This document shows, one piece after another, positions 59,701 through 64,000 of a stretch of 64,000 nt of DNA. Source of the DNA: Prostheceraeus crozeri (lineage: Eukaryota; Platyhelminthes; Polycladida; Euryleptidae). Location: the NCBI GenBank assembly GCA_907163375.1, contig CAJQUW010005574.1, forward strand, positions 124,001-188,000. Reading direction: 5' to 3'. A program made the position numbers and the translations under genes. The first letter of the stretch is position 1. Each line of letters begins with the position of its first letter. A model generated the notes under the pieces. It was given only the letters and a program-made list of their open reading frames with translations. It was not told the origin of the DNA and did not search any database.

Positions 59701-60189
59701 TCGCATAGCGTAATTGCTATGTCACACATCATTTAAAATAGCTTAGACTTTTCACGGGTAAGGTTATGTATGCCTATTTGCTCTGTAGAGTAAGATGCAT
59801 TTATTACAACGATGGCAGACTCAATTTCATGAAATTTCCATTTGAAATTTAGCTTGCATATATTTCCAGCATTCACTGCGGTTTATTAAGTACAAATTGC
59901 AGTACTTGTAAAATGAATCGAAGCAGGCCAATCGAATCAATGACTATCATGCACATTTTGATAAATAAATGGAACTTCACTTACCAAGAATGGGGAAATG
60001 ACGAGTTTGCGCTTCGCTACAATTGTTTCCAAACTTTGATGTGAAATCAATTAGAACATCTCGCACCATCTCTTCCAAAAGGCCATCCATCGATTGATGA
60101 AACTGGTTGCACATGTCTTCCACGCGACTCGCATAACGCTTCTTACAGGAATTGAGACACGATATCAAATAATCCTGCATTTCTTCCAT
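56759..60189 (-). CDS. Three-finger C2H2 zinc-finger protein gene, two coding exons
   Basis: Exon 1, 60189-59985, starts MEEMQDYLISCLNSCKKRYA and ends phase 1 at a gtaagt donor. Exon 2, 57318-56759, follows ttttttacag and completes the codon (PIL-EEAAAMLEMTES). The stop is at 56759. Joined, the product is about 254 residues: an N-terminal helical region with no known domain, an acidic stretch (KPTDDDDDEVTEVTIVKEEL) with a VKEE sequence that could accept SUMO, then three C2H2 fingers: CYRCRQCWREFRVRR, CHLCGRPFTQRS and CPVCHKTFSREL, with TGERPYAC as the linker between fingers one and two. Finger two ends H..R.AH. A DNA-binding nuclear factor is the natural reading; target and orthologue are unknown. 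The frame stays open upstream of the chosen ATG, so a further 5' exon is possible. Confidence 0.85.
57319..58200. other. Zinc-finger gene intron, 3' part
   Basis: No feature recognised. Confidence 0.45.
58201..58431 (+). mobile_element. tRNA-derived SINE
   Basis: A-box-like gacacagtggttaaatgc (58211-58228) and B-box-like ggttgagccc (58255-58264) form a tRNA-type head. The body includes gtcaggagggcatccgg, a core shared with many LINE/SINE 3' regions, and the copy ends in a short (aat)n run. It lies in the intron of the zinc-finger gene, antisense to it. Confidence 0.65.
58838..58990 (+). mobile_element. Second, diverged copy of the same SINE
   Basis: Shares gacacagtagttgaatg, gtcattgggagt, cagcaacgtccac and agttagaacttcat blocks with the copy at 58201-58431, in the same order, but is shorter and much more diverged. 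Confidence 0.45.
58991..59984. repeat. Zinc-finger gene intron, 5' part, with (TG)11 microsatellite
   Basis: A perfect (TG)11 run at 59293-59314; otherwise nothing recognised. Confidence 0.6.
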
Positions 60190-61081
60190 TGCAAACTTCG
60201 AATAACTGAGCCAAAAACTGAATTTGAAACAGAATCTATCAGATTGAATTCGCCTGTTCGCTGAGAAAGTTGATATCTGGAAAATGACACCATGTTTTAG
60301 ACAAAAGAATTAACAGAAAAAATAGAAAGGTAAAATTAATAATACATTGAATTACAGACACCACCCCAGAAAATTCACCCTGCTATGTCCTTTTGTATAT
60401 AAACTTAGACTTTCGTAAAAAATGGCGATATGAATACTAGCAAGTGATATCAGTCAAAATTTAGCAGAAAATAGTTCCAGAGAACTTCAGCAATAAAAAA
60501 CAATTTTGACACACGAATTTAATGATAAAACATATTTTGTATTTTCATCATGTACTCTCAGACAATCGGAAAGCAAATCTTCGGAAAGTAATCCCATCTT
60601 CGGACTGAAGTAGGGTTGGCAAAACTTCGAAGTTTATTTTTTGCTTCGGTGGAAATAAAAAAATCATATGCTTCGCAAAGTTTATCGAAGTTCATTATGT
60701 TTAGATCAATTTAAGCATGTCCACACGAAATCTTTATTACGTCCCATTCTCGCAGCCGTCTGAGGTGATGAAGCTGCATTTATAAAATACACCGTCTGAT
60801 GAGACGAAGGGAATATACGTGAAACGTAGTCCTACAGAATCAAAGTTGTCTGACTGATTTTTAATGAAAGATAGGCAGTACCAGAGAGTACTAAAAATAG
60901 GTATGACAGCTGTGAGGAAGAACTGAGCGTGCGTGCGATCAGAGCTGCAGGCTAGTATCTGTAGATAATGACGCGGTACAAAAGCGTGTGAAAATGTGAA
61001 AGTGAACTACTTCGTTCACTAGCAGCTAAATGTAACCGCAGCGTCTCGACTCCCGTCACTTCTTGCACTCTTGCTGGAAGA
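60190..61081. other. Region between zinc-finger gene start and THAP transposase
   Basis: A short agggttggcaaaacttcg near 60611 looks like a hAT tip, but no partner end was found. Possible upstream exon of the zinc-finger gene ending near 60290 (acceptor ttttccag). Not resolved. Confidence 0.3.
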
Positions 61082-63540
61082 ATGCCTAGAAAGTGCAGTG
61101 TAGCAAACTGGTCCGATGATAGAAAGGTATCAGTTCATCGATTCCCGAGAGACGAAGACGAACTGAACAGATGGATTTCCGTTCTACCGAATTATATCGC
61201 TCACGATTCGGTAACGCGAAATATGGGCATTTGCAGAAACCATTGGCCTGAGATGACTGCAATGAAAAAAGTTTTTGAACGTGAGGTTCCTGGAACCCCT
61301 CCTTTTTTTGGACTGTTTTTGTTAATTGCCCAACCTCATTTCAACGCCAAACTGCCTCTTCTAACGACTGGGAAGTCGATCATCGAAATATGCTTTCATC
61401 ATCGCGTAATACTTTTCCCGATGAACTAGAGCTTTCCAACCAGAAAGATTTGATCAACAGTGACTTCAAAGTATTTGTACAAAATATTCGACATCATGAA
61501 ATCCCAGCTGACGTTCACATCATCATTAAGGCGGAAAATGTACGACTGGCATCATTCAATAACACATTTCAAGACATTGAATTCCTGAATGACGTCCTAG
61601 GATTTCAGTGTCGACTCACTCGGTCTCAACTTGATGCTATTCTGTCTCGTGTGAAAACAGCTGAGCCATCAGAAAAGTCCGAAGTAAAAGCTGGCGCCAA
61701 CCGCATCAAATCATCCCTTTCGGAGATGAATGTGCTGAATATGCAATTTGAATTCATTCTACAGCTACTTCTTCTATGTGTGATCAAGCCAAATGTACGC
61801 CGTTTTACTGCATTCCTAACAACGAAAGCTATTTCTATCTATTTGGTGAGTAGAGCAACATATGAGCATTTGCGAACAATCCTTCCTTTGCCACATCATA
61901 GCTTGATGAAAACTTGTTGGTAGCGAATCGGAAGTAGGACCAGAAAGCGACTCCTGGAAAGAAGCTAAATTGTTCATAGATAAATTACCAGCTATTGAGG
62001 AAGTGCTTGATAGTTTTTGACGAAGTCTATGTCAAACCTTCTGTAAGATACAGATCTGGACACATTATAGGGTATTCAGCAGATGACGAAACGAATTTCG
62101 CTAGACTGGTTCTAGCATTCATGCTAAAGCCAATTTTCGACAAAGGCTCCATCGTTATTCGATTAATACCCGTTTTTAAGCTCTCAGAAGACAATCTCGA
62201 GGATCAGCTCATGAAACTAATCCACATAGTTGAGAACCTAGGTGCAGAAATAGTAGGAATCAAGATTGATAATCTGTCCACTAATCGAAAACTTCATGAT
62301 AATTTGCGAAAAAAATCAATGTCGTCACATTCATTCAACATAAGACAACCAGTTGATGATTCAAGAGATTTGCACCTCTTATTTGACCCTGTCCATCTTC
62401 TAAAAAGTATTAGAAATAGCTGTCAAACTAAGAAGTCACAACGCCTGCAGTTTATGATTCCAGGTGAGTGTTCACACACCCTTGCGAAATGGTCTGATTT
62501 GATAGAGCTTTATGATAATGAAAAAAATCAAAATGTTCGTAGGACAACTTTATCACATAAATCACTAATTCCTTCCAATTTAGACAAGCAGAGCGTTAAT
62601 TTGGCTTTGCATGTATTCCATGAAAAAACACGTGACTGAACACAGACGGCTTCTTTCATTTTTTGTATTTGCGAAGATGTGGAAAATCTTGAATAACAAG
62701 AGTTTAGATGCTCATATCAAATTGAGTGATCCTGACAGAAAACCAATCAGCTCCTATTCTGATCCTCAAATTCACATTCTTCGAAATATGAGTGAGAATT
62801 TCAAAATCGTCAACGACAATACCATTCCATCAGTGTCAAGACATGCAAGAATTACGGTGTATTTCTTTGACAAAAGAAACTCGAAGCAGTCTTACACAGA
62901 CTCTTGACGGTTTCTGTGATTTGATTAAATCGCTACTTAATGAAGATAGCACAATTCAACATATTTTGTTGTGTGATCTTCGGAGTGATGTTACTGAGGC
63001 AGAATTTGCCATATATCGTTAGATGTTCGGTGGACTTTACCACTTAGCAGTTGAACAGATACTAATGGGCACCCGAATTCGCCGTATCTCGATAATTGAT
63101 GACTTCGAAGCAATTGACGATAAAATCATAAGTGAGTCGACTGATAGCTGCTGTAGGAGTGATTTCACCGAAGAGACCAGGGCCCGGTTGCAAGAAGCAC
63201 TTGGGAAGAAAAATTCTTCCTAACTCGCGAGATAGGAAGAATTCAGTTGCAAAAAAACAAAACATTCCTAAACTAAGACGTATTCCGTTCAGACGAGATT
63301 CCGAATTCTATCTACTCATTGGAAACTGGTGATCTCTATTATCATGATAAAGATTGGTTTTCAATTGTTTCTATCGTGTTGCTAGGGATTTAGGAGAAGA
63401 TAATGTTTCTAAAAGCGTACGCGCTAGAAGGTATTTCATTCCTAAAGTCTTGAACTTGACTACAGGAAAGAAATTTATTTCTCACAATGTCTTGTTCCTA
63501 ACCCTCAGTTGTACTAAAATAAACAACATTTTCTTCTAAA
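61082..63540 (+). pseudogene. P-element-type transposase gene with THAP domain, broken
   Basis: N-terminus MPRKCSVANW, KVSVHRFPRDEDELNRWISV and MGICRNHWP form a THAP-type C2CH DNA-binding domain; the second zinc cysteine appears to be replaced (NW). Next comes a helical region at 61390-61923 (FPDELELS, DVHIIIKAENVRLASFN). The catalytic part at 61995-62639 has LIVFDEVYVKPSVRYRSG, LVLAFMLKPIF, IKIDNLSTNRKL and LLFDPVHLLKSIRN, matching THAP9/P-element transposases. The C-terminus runs to about 63530 (LETGDLYYHDKDWFSIV). Frame shifts near 61310 and 61920 to 61990 and several later ones, plus stops, show it is dead. TIRs and the 8-bp duplication expected for P elements were not found. Confidence 0.75.
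63205..63238. repeat. Short hairpin inside the THAP transposase remnant
   Basis: An 11-bp stem aattcttccta with its reverse complement around the 10-base loop actcgcgaga; may be a small insertion in the dead gene. Confidence 0.5.
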
Positions 63541-64000
63541 GTTTCTTCTCGACCTTTACGACCTTAACTTTGTCTGGTGTTGTATCTAACCGTATGTAAC
63601 TTAACGCGATACTTCCGTGACTTTAATTTTTATCCTCTGATTTGTATGGAATGCCTTATTGTCCTTCGTTTTATACATGTAATTGCTGGTTTTTTAACTT
63701 ACTACAGAGTACATATTCGCAAATATGTAATTATGGGAACATTATGTTGACTGATAAAAACTAAATAATATCAAAACTTCCCTCCTTTCAGTATATCTCC
63801 TACTAAATAAGGGGAAAAATTGCAAACAAATTGTAAGCCTTACATACAGGGAATTCTATTTTCAGTGATTGTCCAATAAAGTGTTCATTTATTGTAGGAA
63901 TGCATATATTGTCGTCCTTATTTGTCAATGATGATCGAGTAACAGTTTTCTCTTCGAGTAACAGTTCAATTTGCGCTTCAAAGCAAATATGTAGTCAAAA
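63541..64000. other. Right edge of window
   Basis: AT-rich sequence after the transposase remnant; an aataaag near 63877 is the only signal-like motif. No gene recognised. Confidence 0.4.

Noticed and set aside
60611-60720. agggttggcaaaacttcg, considered as the tip of another hAT element
   Set aside because: No matching inverted end or 8-bp duplication found nearby.
1-64000. CRISPR arrays, rRNA genes, intact tRNA genes and operon structure
   Set aside because: None seen; the window is eukaryotic nuclear DNA with spliced genes, and the only tRNA-like sequences are SINE-type with unpaired stems.

Overview
The window is nuclear DNA of an animal, most likely an invertebrate. It is AT-rich, its genes are cut by GT-AG introns, and it holds Penelope-like elements, CR1/Jockey-type and other LINEs, tRNA-derived SINEs, hAT-type and P-type DNA transposons and a 14.7-kb Polinton/Maverick. 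The species cannot be named from the sequence alone. One base (in the Polinton, near 33687) is ambiguous.

Host genes. (1) At the left edge, a minus-strand gene for a very acidic protein (two phase-matched exons, 4273-4021 and 569-442) continues beyond base 1. (2) The main gene is a DDX54/DBP10 DEAD-box RNA helicase on the plus strand, 21580-54294. It has 14 coding exons that join without a break into about 775 residues. (3) A minus-strand three-finger C2H2 zinc-finger gene (60189-56759, two exons, about 254 residues) lies tail-to-tail with DDX54.

Mobile DNA fills most of the rest. 1-1520: pieces of Penelope-like elements, partly as an inverted pair. 7020-13724: a LINE split in its endonuclease domain by a 3.1-kb DNA transposon (8410-11505), which has 15-bp inverted ends and a 4-bp TATT duplication and encodes a decayed protein of an uncharacterised transposase-like family. 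16031-17045: a second, 5'-truncated LINE of the same clade. 19381-19661: a Penelope GIY-YIG piece. 20330-21053: a small hAT-like element with a perfect 8-bp duplication. The DDX54 introns hold a foldback element (23241-24552) and its single-unit relative (47675-48524), each with a perfect 8-bp duplication, a hAT-like element (24976-26040), the Polinton (27352-42033), a Penelope/hammerhead-like inverted repeat (42043-42237) and an RT fragment of another LINE (52880-53785). The zinc-finger gene intron carries two SINE copies. A broken THAP/P-element transposase gene sits at 61082-63540.

The Polinton lies in the 15.6-kb fifth intron of DDX54 between matching ATTATA target duplications, with about 355-360 bp inverted repeats. 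It carries recognisable DNA polymerase B, major capsid, integrase, protease and PLA2-like parts plus several accessory genes. It is a fossil with roughly ten or more breaks spread over several genes, but the close match of its ends points to a fairly young insertion. DDX54 itself shows no sign of damage, so all these insertions have been tolerated as intron sequence.
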